From assembly GCF_963082655.1 (NCBI RefSeq), contig NC_081553.1:206567272-206631271 (forward strand): a DNA stretch of 64,000 nt, written 5' to 3'. Below the pieces are notes generated by a model that saw only the letters and a program-made list of their open reading frames with translations, was not told where the DNA came from and did not search any database. This DNA comes from Stomoxys calcitrans (Eukaryota; Arthropoda; Insecta; Diptera; Muscidae). This document shows positions 10,558-20,751 of the stretch, piece by piece. Each line of letters opens with the position of its first letter. Position 1 is the stretch's first letter. Both the position numbers and the translations under genes were made by a program.

Positions 10558-12184
10558 TTATACCCTCCACTATAGGATGGGGGGTATACTAATTTCGTCA
10601 TTCTGTTTGTAACTACTCGAAATATTCGTCTGAGACCCCATAAAGTATATATATTCTTGATCGTCGTGACATTTTATGTCGATCTAGCCATGTCCGTCCG
10701 TCCTTCTGTCTGTCGAAAGCACGCTAACTTCCAGGGAGTAAAGCTAGCCACTTCAAATTTTGCACAAATACTTCTCATTAGTGTAGGTCAGTTGGTATTG
10801 TAAATGGGCCATATCGGTCCATGTTTTGATATAGCTGCCATATAAACCGATTTTGGGTCTTGACTTCTTGAGCCTCTAGAGTGCGCAGTTCTTATCCGAT
10901 TGAATTGAAATTTTGCACGACGTGTTTTGTTATGATATCCAACAACTGTACTAAGTATAGTTAAAATCGGTCCATGTTTCGATATAGCTGCCATATAAAC
11001 CGATCTTGGGTCTTGACTTCCTGAGCCTCTAGAGTGCGCAATTCTTATCCGATTGGAATGAAATTTTGCACGACGTGTTTTGTTATCATATCCAACAATT
11101 GTGTCTAGTATGGTTCAAATCGGTTCATAACCTGATATAGCTGCCATATAAACCGATCTGGGGTCTTGACTTCTTGAGCCTCTAGAGGGCGCAATTCTTA
11201 TCCGATCAGAATGAATTTTGGCACGACGTGTTTTTTATGATATTCAACAACTGTGCAAAGTATGGTTAAAATCGGTTCAGAACCTGATATAGGTGCCATA
11301 TAAACCGATCTTGGGTCTTGACTTCTTGATCCTCTAGAGGGCGCAATTCTTATCCAATTTTAATGAATTTTGGCACGACGTGTTTTGCTATGATATCCAA
11401 CAACTGTGCCAAGTATGGTTCAAATCGGTCCATAACCTGATATAGCTGTCATATAAACCGATCTTGGGTCTTGACTTTTTGAGCCTCTAGAGGGCGCAAT
11501 TCTTATCCGATGGCAATGAAATTTTGCACGACGTGTTTTGTTATTATATCCAACAAGTGTGCTAAGTATGGTTCAAATCGGTTCAAAAGCTGATATAGCT
11601 GCCATATAAACCGATCTTGGGTCTTGATTTCTTGAGCCTCTAGAGTGCGCAATTCTTAACCGATTCGAATGAAATTTTGCACGACGTGTTTTGTTATGAT
11701 ACCCAATAACTGTGCCAAGTGTGGTCCACATCGGTTCATAACCTGATATAGCTGTCATGTAAACCGATCTTGGGTCTTGACTTCTTGAGCCTCTAGAGGT
11801 CGCAATTATTATCCGATTTGCCTGAAATTTTGTGCGTCGGATCCTCTCATGACCATCAACATACATGTTTATTATGGTCTGAATCGGGTTATAGCCTGAT
11901 ACAGCTCTCATATAAATCGATCTCTCTATTCTACTTTTTGAACCCCCAAAGGGTTTATTTCCTATTCGAATTGGTTGACATTTTACACAGGTCTCCAACA
12001 TGTTATTTAATTGTGGTTCAAACCGGACCATATCTTGATATCGCTCTAATAGCAGAGCAAATCTTTTCTTATATCCTTTTTTTTGCCTAAGAAGAGATGC
12101 CGGGAAAAGAACTCGACAAATGCGATCCGTGGTGGAGCGTATATAAGATTCAGCCCGGCCGAATTTAGCACGCTTTTACTTGTT
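10558..12184 (+). mobile_element. Helentron-like repeat, subfamily C (copy C1), full length, inserted in RT
   Basis: The head TTATACCCTCCACTATAGG is at 10558, followed by CCCATAAAGTATATATATTC and CATGTCCGTCCGTCC (about 10689). The interior consists of modules of about 153 bp (GATATAGCTGCCATATAAACC and relatives), all in one orientation. The tail has GGTGGAGCGTATA at about 12131 (partner of the head word), the palindrome CAGCCCGGCCGAATT and ACTTGTT ending at 12184. Length is 1,627 bp. It sits inside the retrotransposon 1 reading frame with no target-site duplication, and its removal restores frame. The 152-codon minus frame at 12031-11573 is a product of the 51-codon module and not a gene. Helitron/Helentron affinity is inferred. 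Confidence 0.85.
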
Positions 12185-12185
12185 T

Positions 12186-12697
12186 TCCTTATATATATGC
12201 CATGGGACACACAATTTATCCACCTGTTCCTTAGCATATGGTTTATCCAGTCTCTAAGGACCGGGTCCACCCGGTACTGGTCTAAGAATTGGATCAGTGT
12301 GTCGTTCCGCACATTGTTAAAAGCCCCCTCGATGCTAATGCATACCGCCAGTGTGGTCGTTTTGGCATCGTAGGATTCTTCTATTTTATGCACAACCTCG
12401 TACAGGGCAGTCTCCAGCGACCTTCCCTTAACATAGGCATGCTGTTTGTATTTGAGCAGTTCACTAGATGTCATACTCTTTATCATGGAGTCCACAATAC
12501 CTTCCATGGTTTTGAGTAGAAGGGACGTAAGGCTTATGGGTCTGTAGGCCTTTGGTGTCGCATAACTTGTCTTGCCAGGCTTGGTTATAAACACCACCCT
12601 TGCCTCCTGCCAGGCTTTCGGAGTATATGCAAGTCCTAGGCACGCTGTGAAAATTTTGGCCAGACGAGGCGCCAGATAGTCTGCGTCAAGGACCTAA
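12186..12697 (-). pseudogene. RT fingers/palm of retrotransposon 1
   Basis: The minus-strand frame reads VFITKPGKTSYATPKAYRPI, SLTSLLLKTMEGIVD, QHAYVKGRSLETALYEV and LAVCISIEGAFNNV, in the order of RT motifs 1, 2 and A. The motif A Asp is missing: SIEGAF stands where related elements have DIEGAF. Upstream it still reads LDADYLAPRLAKIF before ending at about 12697, which may be the 5' truncation usual for non-LTR copies. The last codons before HLE-C are HGIYIR. Confidence 0.82.
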
Positions 12698-12699
12698 CA

Positions 12700-13955
12700 T
12701 AACCCAAATTACACCAAAATCTGGAAATAAATAGCATCGGAATTGAATATTTCGATGCGTTGGTATCAGAGTGACACAATGAATATTCCCCCCTCCTTTA
12801 GGATATTGTTCTTTTTATGATACTCCATTGTAAAAATTCTGCCAACAGGTTTAAAAGCTCTTATTATGTATTTCATAAACATTTTATTTTAACTTTATAT
12901 GTCTTTAAAATGCTTTTAGAGGACTTCCTTACCTGTGTAAGTAACAGAGCATAACACACAAATGACGATAAATCTCATATAATTACCTTACAAATTATCA
13001 CCCCCTCTCACTTCCTCTCTATTGCTGGCACTGCATATACCCAACCCAGGTGCCTGGCAATGCGACAACAACATTCTTGTTCACATTACTTGAGTCTATA
13101 AATTTGAAGCTCTCGTTTGTTGACACAGGCAAACCATACACACACACACATATTTGTGTTCTCATGCTTGGTGTGTGCATGCATGCATGTGTGTGTGTGT
13201 GTGTGTGCCTATGTTTTCTCACATCCATGATATAAGGTTTTGCTCCTAATCAGCTTACATGGACCTCACTTACACCTGTTGCCTCGTTGAATTCTCCATT
13301 TGACCTCAATGCTTAATGGCATCAACTCAACTTGGATACCTATGAAGCCTGAGCATTGGCAAAGATTCCTCTATTGTCCTGCGACAAGGCATTATTTTGT
13401 TCGTTTTATTTCTTTTGCTTTCTTGAGAGAAGTCCTGTCCACTGCGACGACATTGAATTAGATTTTGTGAGAATTTCTATGTATTCCAAATGGAATTTAC
13501 CAGCATCGAAAAATAACATCTTGATGCTCTTGTTCTCTCAATAGAAATGTCAAATTTACGTAGTCGTAATGTTTAAGGTTCCAAATCCAAAACCATGTGC
13601 TCTGCCTTGAACAATTCATAAATTTGGTGTTGGGGTAGGCAGGCATCATGACGGGAAAGGGGGTTAGCTGAGTGGAAAGGTGCCTTAATTTACGATATAT
13701 TGTCCTAGTGCGAGTAAAGAATTTTTATTGTTCCATTAAGAAGAGCTGGAATTTCAAAAGTGTTCTCTTCTTACCCACTCTCTCTCTCTCTCTCTTTTAT
13801 GGTTGGAAGTTAAAGTAAAGAGAAGAGTTTTATATGCTGGTAGCAGGGAGTAAGATGTTATTAATTTTTAAAACGAAGGCCAAGGATAGTGTTGTCAAAA
13901 TGAAAAAATATTCTGTTTCCACAAGCATTTGGGAGAATTTTCATTGAAACATTCC
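12700..13955. other. Unassigned stretch with microsatellites
   Basis: No recognised gene. It contains (CA)n at 13138-13150, (TG)n at 13189-13207 next to a GCATGCATGCATG run, and (CT)n at 13779-13795. The small frames spanning these tracts (for example His-Thr runs) are repeat artefacts. Confidence 0.55.
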
Positions 13956-13959
13956 AAAC

Positions 13960-14650
13960 ATGTCAAAGGAGCCTAATCGGACGAAAAATTCTACTTTTAT
14001 GGGCCCAAAACTTAAAATCGAGAGATCGGTCTATGTGGCAGTTACATCCAAATCTGAACAGATCTGAACAAGGATGTTAAGGTGACTTAAATGACTCACT
14101 GTTACAAATTTCGGCGAAATGGGATAATAATTGCGGCTTTTATGGGCTTAAGACCCTAAAACGGCTTATCGGTCTATATGACAGCTACATGTAAATGTGA
14201 TCCGATATGGGCCATATTCGGTTTGAATATGGGGGCCTCTAGTACCACTTCCAGTTTCTAATTTAAGCTAAATCGGAAAAAAAATTTGGCTTTTGCCGGC
14301 TTACCGACCCTTAATCGCCATACCTGTCTATATGGCAGCTATATCCAGACATAGTCCGATTTGGCCCATTCAAGCATTCTGTGCAAAATCTCATTTCAAT
14401 ATTTCAATTTTTAAAGACTGTAGCGTCATTGCAACTGACACGCGGACGAATAGCCGGACAGACGGACGGACATTCGGACGGACATACGGACGATTAGACA
14501 GGCGGCCAGACACTCGGAAATCGTTAAATCGTCTTAGAATTTTACGACGACCAGAAATAGGTACACTTTGTAGGTTGGGAAATGGATATTTCGATATGTT
14601 GCTAACGTAATGACTAAATGAATTCACCCCCTATTCTATGGCAGTGAATA
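13960..14650 (-). mobile_element. Helentron-like repeat, diverged subfamily B, minus
   Basis: There are three degraded modules with ATCGGTCTATATGACAGCTAC-type cores, then a GGAC/GGACGGACAT microsatellite (14440-14515) and a decayed head region (AATGGATATTTCGATATG, matching the minus form of CATCGAAATATCCATTTCC). The tail is not seen. It is older than the plus-strand B copies, judging by divergence. Confidence 0.65.
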
Positions 14651-14652
14651 TG

Positions 14653-14672
14653 AAAATTAGGTTAGGTTAGGT
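14653..14672. repeat. Short TTAGG-type run at the 3' end of retrotransposon 2
   Basis: The plus strand reads TTAGGTTAGGTTAGGTTG. Read with the element (minus), it is a terminal AACCT repeat. Non-LTR elements often end in short tandem repeats made at integration. It matches the general insect telomere unit, which most Diptera have lost. Confidence 0.7.
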
Positions 14673-14855
14673 TGAGAAGAGGGTGCAGATATTAATCCGC
14701 CCCATGCCACTATGGACATACACCTAAGCCAGCAATCGGCTTGTTGTGCGCTTTAAAACCCATAAAGTAACCTCTAAAAAGAACATTTTAAGTTAGGAAT
14801 TCCGTGCTACTTAAAAAATCTGTAATTGTTTTCAATGCCACTCCCCTAAGTTGGT

Positions 14856-15131
14856 TCATGTCTGATATAGTGTCTCCTCCCAAGTACCAGCGAAAGCCGG
14901 GCAATGACAAAGAAAATGCTCCAACGTCTCATCATCTTCCCCGCATGCCCTATGGGCAATGAAAAAGGAAATGCTCCAACGTCTCATCATCTTCCCCGCA
15001 TGCCCTACACATGCTTTCACTTGCCACACCGTAGTCCTATGTGTCCCCATTATGATACCAATAGCTATACTGACCTCCTTCTTGCTTCCTTTCAGTAATA
15101 GCCTCGTCTTCTCACGATTTGGATCCCCCAT
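14856..15131 (-). pseudogene. C-terminal Cys/His region of retrotransposon 2
   Basis: The minus frame reads MGTHRTTVWQVKACVGHAGK and later HRACGEDDETLEHFLCHCPA. The C-x-…-H-x3-C-x-C pattern is the zinc-knuckle-like C-terminus common in I/R1-type non-LTR polyproteins. A 55-bp tandem duplication (14901-15010) shifts the frame between the two copies of the CGED segment, so the end is broken. Confidence 0.72.
14901..15010. repeat. 55-bp tandem duplication inside retrotransposon 2
   Basis: GCAATGA plus ATGCTCCAACGTCTCATC and CCCCGCATGCCCTA occur twice, with starts at 14901 and 14956. The unit is not a multiple of three, so it breaks the reading frame of the C-terminal Cys/His region. Confidence 0.9.
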
Positions 15132-15931
15132 AGGATTTTCGCCGTCCTACCGACCGTTTTGCTGTTCCACAATGTTGCATGCGCATTCATCGTCCACTCC
15201 CTTAACTCGGAATGCGTTGACCCGAAAGGCTTCGGGTTAGCCAATTTTATTGGCGGCAGTCCTCTGGCCTTCACCGCCAAATCGTCTGCCCTTTCATTTC
15301 CCCTTACTCCGTTATGGCCCGGCACCCAAACGATGCGAATTTTGCCATCCTGAGAGAAGGATTAAATCTCCTTCTTACACTGCAAGACAGTTAGTGACCT
15401 TACCGTCCTGGTTGTTATTGCCCTTATGGCAATTTTACTGTCGATTAAGATGTTCACACTCGACGTCCTCGCGTTAGCACCACACCACTTCACGCATTCC
15501 GTGATCGCCTGGATCTCCACCTGCAGGACCGTATTATGGTCAGGCAATCTAAGACAGATGTCAGTCCCTGGGTTCTCAATGTAAACCCCCAGGCCCACTC
15601 TGTCCTCTAGCTTTGATCCATCCGTGTAACATGATCTTCCAGATGGCAGTACTAGGGTTCCGTCAATCCAAGACTGTGCTGATGGCAGCAGTGCCTCGCA
15701 CTCGACTTCAAGGTTCATCTCAGTTATCCGATCGAAAAGCTCTCCCCTTCCTTCCAGGTTTCCTATCGTCGCCTCGATTATACCGCGATAGTATGAGCAG
15801 CTCCCATCCTCAATCCATTCTCCCATCGCCTTAAGTCTCGTAGCCTTAGTGGCTGCCTCACACTTAATCTGTATGTCAATGGGTTGGATATCTAGAATAG
15901 TCTCCAGTGCTCTAGTGGGCGTGGTCCTCAT
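15092..15931 (-). pseudogene. RT thumb and RNase H of retrotransposon 2
   Basis: The 189-codon minus frame (15931-15362) runs from MRTTPTRALETILDIQPIDI through SCYTDGSKLEDRVGLG, LQVEIQAITECVKW and NILIDSK. It thus holds three of the RNase H acidic residues. After a stop near 15362 the frame resumes at PGHNGVRGNERADDLAVK (15325 on) and NAHATLWN. Here PGHN stands where copy 1 has PGHS. The intact DGS motif makes this the better-preserved RNase H of the two copies. Confidence 0.82.
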
Positions 15932-16408
15932 CCCTCCGCCTAAGCCAAGACAACATGTTCTCTGAGCCTGTTGTATGGTCCTTAGGTTGCACTTTTTTTT
16001 CCATATCAGTCCTCCAAACTACTGAAGTATTGGTCTAATGACGCTCCTGTAAAGCCAGTTGACCATCCTAGGATTCAAGCCCCATTTCGAGCCTACGGCC
16101 CGTCTACATAGTGCCCAACATCTGTGGGCCTTCTCAGTACGCACCTGAAAGTGACACTTCCAATTCAGTTTCCTAACCAAGATCACTTTTAAGTATTTGA
16201 CCTAGTCAGATTTGGAAATCGTTTTATTGAGGAAACGTGGTGCATCAAATTGGCCCACCCTTGTCTTCCTCGTAAGCAGGCATATTTCAATCTTCTCTGG
16301 GTTAACATTGAGACCCCTGGGTCTAGCCCAGTCATATGCCATATGCATGACCCTTTCGGCATTTCTTCATAACTGGTTCGAACCCTTAAACCTAAGAAGT
16401 ATTATAAC

Positions 16409-16420
16409 ATTCTCTGCATA
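16409..16420 (-). other. Mutated RT catalytic motif (YAEN in place of YADD)
   Basis: The minus-strand codons TAT GCA GAG AAT sit exactly where copy 1 has TAC GCA GAC GAT, inside EGFEAVFYAENVIILL. Both metal-binding Asp residues are changed, so this copy cannot have made an active polymerase after these changes. Confidence 0.8.
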
Positions 16421-16834
16421 AAAGACGGCTTCAAATCCCTCCTCAGTAAGCATCTGTAATAGGTTATTTATGGTGCTGACCCAAAGAAGTGGCAATGAAA
16501 TGCCGCCTTCCAGCCGAGCACTTCCCAATAAACTTCCGCTTTTTTATGACGTGCTCTGTTATAAAGTCTGCGGACCTCTTTCCCAATGTTGAGAACCTCC
16601 CCGCTCGTTCAGGGTTTTTCTTGGGCTGATTTCCTTTCCCGAAGAGGACAACTATCTTCGAAGGAACCCACCAGTGCAGTCGTATTCTTGTTGACATTTT
16701 CGTCAATGTCTTCTATGCTTGGACAATCTAAATTATCTTGCCCAAGACTTCTTTTGAGTAGTCTTCCGAATTTTGGTCAGTTGGTTTTCAACTTATTACG
16801 GAAGTTTATCGGATTGGGTCCTGGCCGTGCTATT

Positions 16835-17179
16835 CTAAACCTGTTGGAAGCGATGGTCTGAAAAAGAATGCTCCATGGAGACCCTCCAATCTAGAACCTC
16901 ATCGATTAGATTTTTCGAACATATTGTCACATCTAAAATTTCCTCCCTAGACCTATTAACAAACGTAGAGGCGTTAACAATATTAGGTGTTACTAGGTCT
17001 TGGCCTCGCTTATTAATGTTGGTACTATCCCGCGAAATGTGGTGAGAAATCGCATCGCACCCTATTGGTACCTCATTTCCTGTTTGATTTTGCTTTCCAC
17101 ACCAACCATTGCAGCTCCGACATAGGTGGCGGTGTGGGAGAGACGAAAGGCAGATAAAGTGTTGCCAGGTATGCTCCAC
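16835..17179 (-). pseudogene. Endonuclease C-terminus of retrotransposon 2
   Basis: A 114-codon minus frame. Residues 68-114 read VNASTFVNRSREEILDVTIC, then DWRVSMEHSFSDHR. The LDVT(I/L) motif and the closing SDH are conserved catalytic or structural parts of the apurinic-type endonuclease of non-LTR elements. The first 60 residues are unlike the family and may be out of frame. A MITE follows at 17239. Confidence 0.7.
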
Positions 17180-17238
17180 CGTCTCCCTATCGCATCACTC
17201 TTGCATCCGACGTTGAAAACTCTGGGGAAAATATTGTA

Positions 17239-17476
17239 TTGGGTTGCCCAAAAAGTAATTGCGGATTTTTTAAAAGAAAGTAAATGCATTTCTAATAAAA
17301 CTTAGAATGAACTTTAATCAAATATACTTTTTTCCCATTTTTTTTTTTAAAGCAAGCTAAAAGTAACAGCTGATAACTGACAGAAGAAAGAATGCAATTA
17401 CAGAGTCACAAGCTGTGAAAAAATTTGTCAACGCCGACTACATGAAAAATCCGCAATTACTTTTTGGGCAACCCAA
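17239..17476 (+). mobile_element. Mariner-type MITE, 238 bp
   Basis: It has perfect TTGGGTTGCCCAAAAAG… and …CTTTTTGGGCAACCCAA ends, with TA at 17237-17238 and 17477-17478. It is nearly identical to the copies at 1608, 21961 and 60615. Confidence 0.92.
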
Positions 17477-17479
17477 TAG

Positions 17480-17960
17480 ATAATTACAATTTTTATGACA
17501 AATAACGCAGGTTCTCGGCCGAGGAGGATAGACTAATGGGTAGTTGATATGGTTCAGGCTCCTGAATTCAGGCAATATGAATCTTGCCCTTGCCGATTTT
17601 CTGCATCAGAGCATGAGTTGCTGTTTCGCACCGGTGGAGGTTATCTGATGCTCTCATCGTCTGCTTCCTGTTCTTTAGGCTGCATTGAGTTTCTCGTAAT
17701 AATATTAGGATCTTCGCATATCCTAGTCTTCCGAAACTTGAAAATGTCGCTAATGGTTCCATCATCGGGTCCCTGTTCGTTAGTCTACCGTCCCTGCACT
17801 GCCTGATGTTCCAATATTAGAATTTTTGCCCATACTAATCTTCCAAAAAGCGCCATGTTACAAGCTTAGAATTTATTTAGGAATTCTTAACGTTACGCTA
17901 TGCACTTCGACTTCATTGTCTTCGAATTCAATGTCCTATCCTGGCTATGACAGAATATTT
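17480..17960. other. Unassigned stretch with a decayed internal duplication
   Basis: Two related segments lie about 109 bp apart: AATATTAGGATCTTCGCATA near 17703 and AATATTAGAATTTTTGCCCA near 17812. In minus translation they give similar GRL-x-x-AKILIL strings. I do not recognise the source. It lies between a MITE and an RTE tail, so it is likely transposon debris. Confidence 0.4.
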
Positions 17961-17962
17961 AT

Positions 17963-18079
17963 TCAACTAGCCCAACGTAGAATAGCGTTCCAAGCGCCTC
18001 GATCTTTTGCACTCATTCTAAAATCTCTGACACCAAGTTTCAAGGTGTCTTCCACCACTTGATCTATCCATCGGGCGCC
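17963..18079 (-). pseudogene. C-terminal tail of an RT-type transposon protein (RTE-like)
   Basis: Minus-strand reading gives ARWIDQVVEDTLKLGVRDF and then RMSAKDRGAWNAILRWAS, ending in a stop at 17965-17963. The pattern (K/R)RW-x-DQV-x-x-D…LG-V-RDW…A-DR-x-W is the usual C-terminus of RTE/BovB-like and related endonuclease-reverse transcriptases. Only the last 38 codons are present, ending naturally, so this is a 5'-truncated 3' end. Confidence 0.5.
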
Positions 18080-18963
18080 ACCATTATGTCCTAATAACCC
18101 AAAGATGGTATACCCCAACCCCGTCCCCATATATATTTTGGAGACAACAGTAAAGAATGAAGATGGCCAACCTTACCTGTTGTTAGCCCAAGACCTTCAT
18201 CAACAAGCGTGGGATTAACCACCGCATTTTTATGTTTACTCAAGATCTCGCCAATATTCCAAACTAGGCGCTACGGTAATCTCCAGCTCCAAGATAGATT
18301 TTCTCATTGACCCTATGACCAAGTAGTACAAGTTCATGACTTTCTACCTCATGAATATGGAAGGAAACAAGATTTAAATTTTGGCATTTAGTCCAATTGC
18401 ATGTGCTTTGATTAAAAATTTATGAATATGAACATGTTTCGGTTTGAAGTAAAAATCATAATAAGCTCATTAAATGTAGTTAAAATATGCTAAAATGGCA
18501 ACCCTGTTTGGGAAATACAATTCTCCCAATGACTTACACTGAACTCTTGCAATATGTCGTGCGGGAGAGTGCTCTCTCTTTATTTAGTAAAATTTTTCTT
18601 TGGGCAATTCTTTAACGGTGCTTTACTTTCTCTTTACTTTGGCAAAATAGGCTTTGTCTTTGTGTGTGTGTGTGTGTGAGTGTTTGTGTATTTGTAAAGC
18701 TTCCAATCCGATTTTGCGCCAGCTGTGTTGCTCGTATCATCTTCTCATGTTTGCTGTTATTGGAATTATGGCACAGTTGATGGTTTGTGGGGATTGCATC
18801 CCCAAACGGGGCGTAGGGGGGGTTCTTAAAAATGTGGGTCCTTCTATATGAGTTCACGCCACACATTTTGCTTTGCTGCCTAGGCTGTGAATGCTTTAAA
18901 TGTCATGGATGGGCCACCAAAATGAGAGAGCCCGAGCGTGAGCAAGGCAATGTATGAAAACAA

Positions 18964-18995
<32 letters not shown>

Positions 18996-19900
18996 CTGCT
19001 TAGTAAGACCAACAAAACTATAATAGTTTGGCACACATTAAGGATTTCAGATACTCACTCACCTGCAAACAATAATAACAACAATAATAGAGACATAAAT
19101 ACACTAACTCACACACACACGCACACATACTCACACAAATATAAATTAACATAAACTGTTAAAGGTGAAGGGTTTATGACTGCCACTGCTATTGCTGCAT
19201 ACACATTGATGATGAGGTTGACAATGATGATAATGGAACAGCAGCAAAACCGGATTTTATAATTATAATCCAGGCAAACTTTGGATGCATATCAAGTTTA
19301 GTCGCATCACCATTATCATGAGCACACACATAAACATGTATGGAGACACACACATACAGATTTAAAAAAACAGGTGTAGTAACACATTCACCAGCAACAT
19401 GTAGTTCAGCTATAATCATTGGCGTTTTCGAATCCCATGAATATGGTTTGGTGTTTATGTGAGAGAGTGTGAGTGTGTAAGCAAGTGTTTGCCTATATGA
19501 GAACAGTTTTATATGCTCTATTCACTTAAGGCCAATCTATTGGCCTACTACTTAAACCTGGAGCCATATAAGCAATACACCAGGGACCTCATTGGATAAT
19601 TGAAAATGTCGATGTACTTTTTGAAGGTTATGATGCCAGATGGCGTAAGGCTATAACAAATGAACATGAATATGCAACATTTCGACTTTTAACAACTGCT
19701 GAAGTAACGAAAAAATCTCATTCGGTTTATAAGGAAATTTATGCAGAATTATACATGTTGATAAAAGTTCTGGAAGATTTATCAAACTCGCAAGCAACAA
19801 CCAAAAATTTCGTTTGTATTGAACCTCGAACTTCAATCAAGTTTATCAGGAAACAAAAATTTAACAAAATTTCATATGAAAAGAGGATGTAAGCCAAAGT
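18080..19900. other. Unassigned stretch with (TG)n tracts
   Basis: No gene recognised. Microsatellites: (TG)n at 18658-18679 and 18966-18995, CA-rich sequence at 19106-19137, and an AATAAC-like run near 19071-19090. Open frames on either strand follow these tracts. Confidence 0.5.
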
Positions 19901-19904
19901 ATCG

Positions 19905-19990
19905 TGACTACGACAAAGGAACGGATGGACGAAATGACACTAAAGAGTATACTTTATGGGGTCGCAGAGCAATATTTTGAGGTGTTACAA
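19905..19990 (-). repeat. HLE head scrap
   Basis: GACAAAGGAACGGATGGACG followed by an AGTATACTTTATGGGGTCGC-like stretch and AATATTTTGAGGTGTTACAA is the minus form of the head-proximal HLE segment (TGTAACACCTCGAAATATT…ACCCCATAAAGTATA). The modules and tail are missing. Confidence 0.55.
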
Positions 19991-20750
19991 ATGTCTGGCT
20001 GAGCAGTTAAACAAGAAACGTGTGCCGTTTGGTCCCTGGTCACAATCGGGACATACATCCTGCACGTTGGCATCAATCCTTGCTTTGTAAGTACAGAGGC
20101 GACTGCATCTGCCGGAACGTAATTGAGCCAGAACTACTCTGGTTTTCCGAAGGGAGGTTAATTTCTTCAGGTACAATGGGAGGCGGTTGTCCTCCCAGGA
20201 CTACATTCACCTGGTAGCTATTTACCGCATCTGCTACCGTGTCTGCATGAATGTTGTCTACACCCGCATGATATACCGCTTGATCTAGAGGTTCTCTCTT
20301 GTAGCGCTGAACCTCATGCTCTGGATCATGTAGATCCACCTTAAGGCTTCTGGGCGGTGGATGATGATTTGGATGGTCTCTGCGATAACGACCCAAAAGG
20401 TATTGCTTAGAAAGCATGTAGTTATGTCTTCGCACTGGTAGGATCTTTGTCTCCTAATGGAGGTGGTCCACATGAGAACTTAGGCGCAAGCCCGTCGCAG
20501 TTCGGAGGGCGTTAGACAGCATGTAGTTATGTCTTTGTCTCCTGATGGTGGTGGTCCACATGAGAACTGAACAGAGAGCCTCTTGTAGTTCTAACAGAAC
20601 TGAATATAATTCCACAGCGTGCCATGGACCTGTCGGGACCACACTGCCGCTGCATATCTTACCATAGACCGGCCAACTTTGTAGGTGGTCAACAAGGTTT
20701 CTTTGTCAGCACCCCAAGTGCTACCGGAAAGTGAATTGTAGACCTCGTTA
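19975..20750 (-). pseudogene. Jockey-clade retrotransposon, RT C-terminal region (copy J1), broken
   Basis: Minus strand. From upstream: SLSGSTWGADKETLLTTYK and VRYAAAVWS (RT thumb region, about 20745-20650), LRTATGLRLSSHVDHLH (about 20520-20454), and HNYMLSKQYLLGRYRRDHPN (from about 20428). Then come REPLDQAVYHAGVDNIHADT and VLAQLRSGRCSRL, with a Cys/His tail CPDCDQGPNGTRFLFNC (20050-19997). This order is typical of the end of Jockey-type ORF2. Frame changes and an internal partial duplication (20411-20570, the segment with GCATGTAGTTATGTCTT) break it. J2 at 37019-37445 is a second copy. Confidence 0.75.
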
Positions 20751-20751
20751 T

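Larger units (their letters stand above)
8890..12697 (-). mobile_element. Retrotransposon 1: non-LTR element with RT and RNase H (I/LOA/R1-like), split by a SINE and an HLE-C
   Basis: This is a minus-strand element. Reading from its upstream end it contains the RT fingers and palm (12697-12186), then an HLE-C insertion (10558-12184), then RT motifs B to C (10557-10455), a SINE (10134-10442), the RT remainder and thumb (10133-9351), and RNase H (9330-8895). It ends abruptly at both sides: no endonuclease upstream of 12697 and no 3' untranslated region below 8890. RNase H together with the MRTTPTRALETILDI thumb motif suggests the I/LOA/R1 side of the non-LTR tree rather than Jockey or RTE. Retrotransposon 2 at 14655-17185 is a second copy of the same family and serves as the reference for both insertions. 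Confidence 0.85.
14655..17185 (-). mobile_element. Retrotransposon 2: second copy of the RT/RNase H non-LTR family, internally deleted
   Basis: Minus strand. From its upstream end it has the C-terminal part of the endonuclease (17179-16835), a linker, then a jump directly to the RT motif B/C region (about 16500-16400), the RT thumb and RNase H (15931-15362), the rest of RNase H (15325-15092) and a Cys/His-rich C-terminus (15131-14856). The RT fingers and motif A region present in copy 1 (12697-12186) are missing. The 3' untranslated part runs to 14655 and ends in short AACCT repeats. Copies 1 and 2 align well where both exist, which makes them one family. Confidence 0.85.

Noticed and set aside
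11573..12031. 152-codon minus-strand frame in HLE-C1 (and similar frames of 90-185 codons in other HLE copies)
   Set aside because: They follow the 51-codon module period, appear in both strands and in different subfamilies, and are broken in most copies. They are repeat artefacts unless selection is shown.
13130..13235. Frames with His/Thr or Cys/Val runs over (CA)n and (TG)n tracts
   Set aside because: Simple-sequence translation, not genes. The same applies near 18660, 18966 and 56590.
14653..14672. A telomeric array
   Set aside because: Only three to four units, and they coincide with the 3' end of a non-LTR element.
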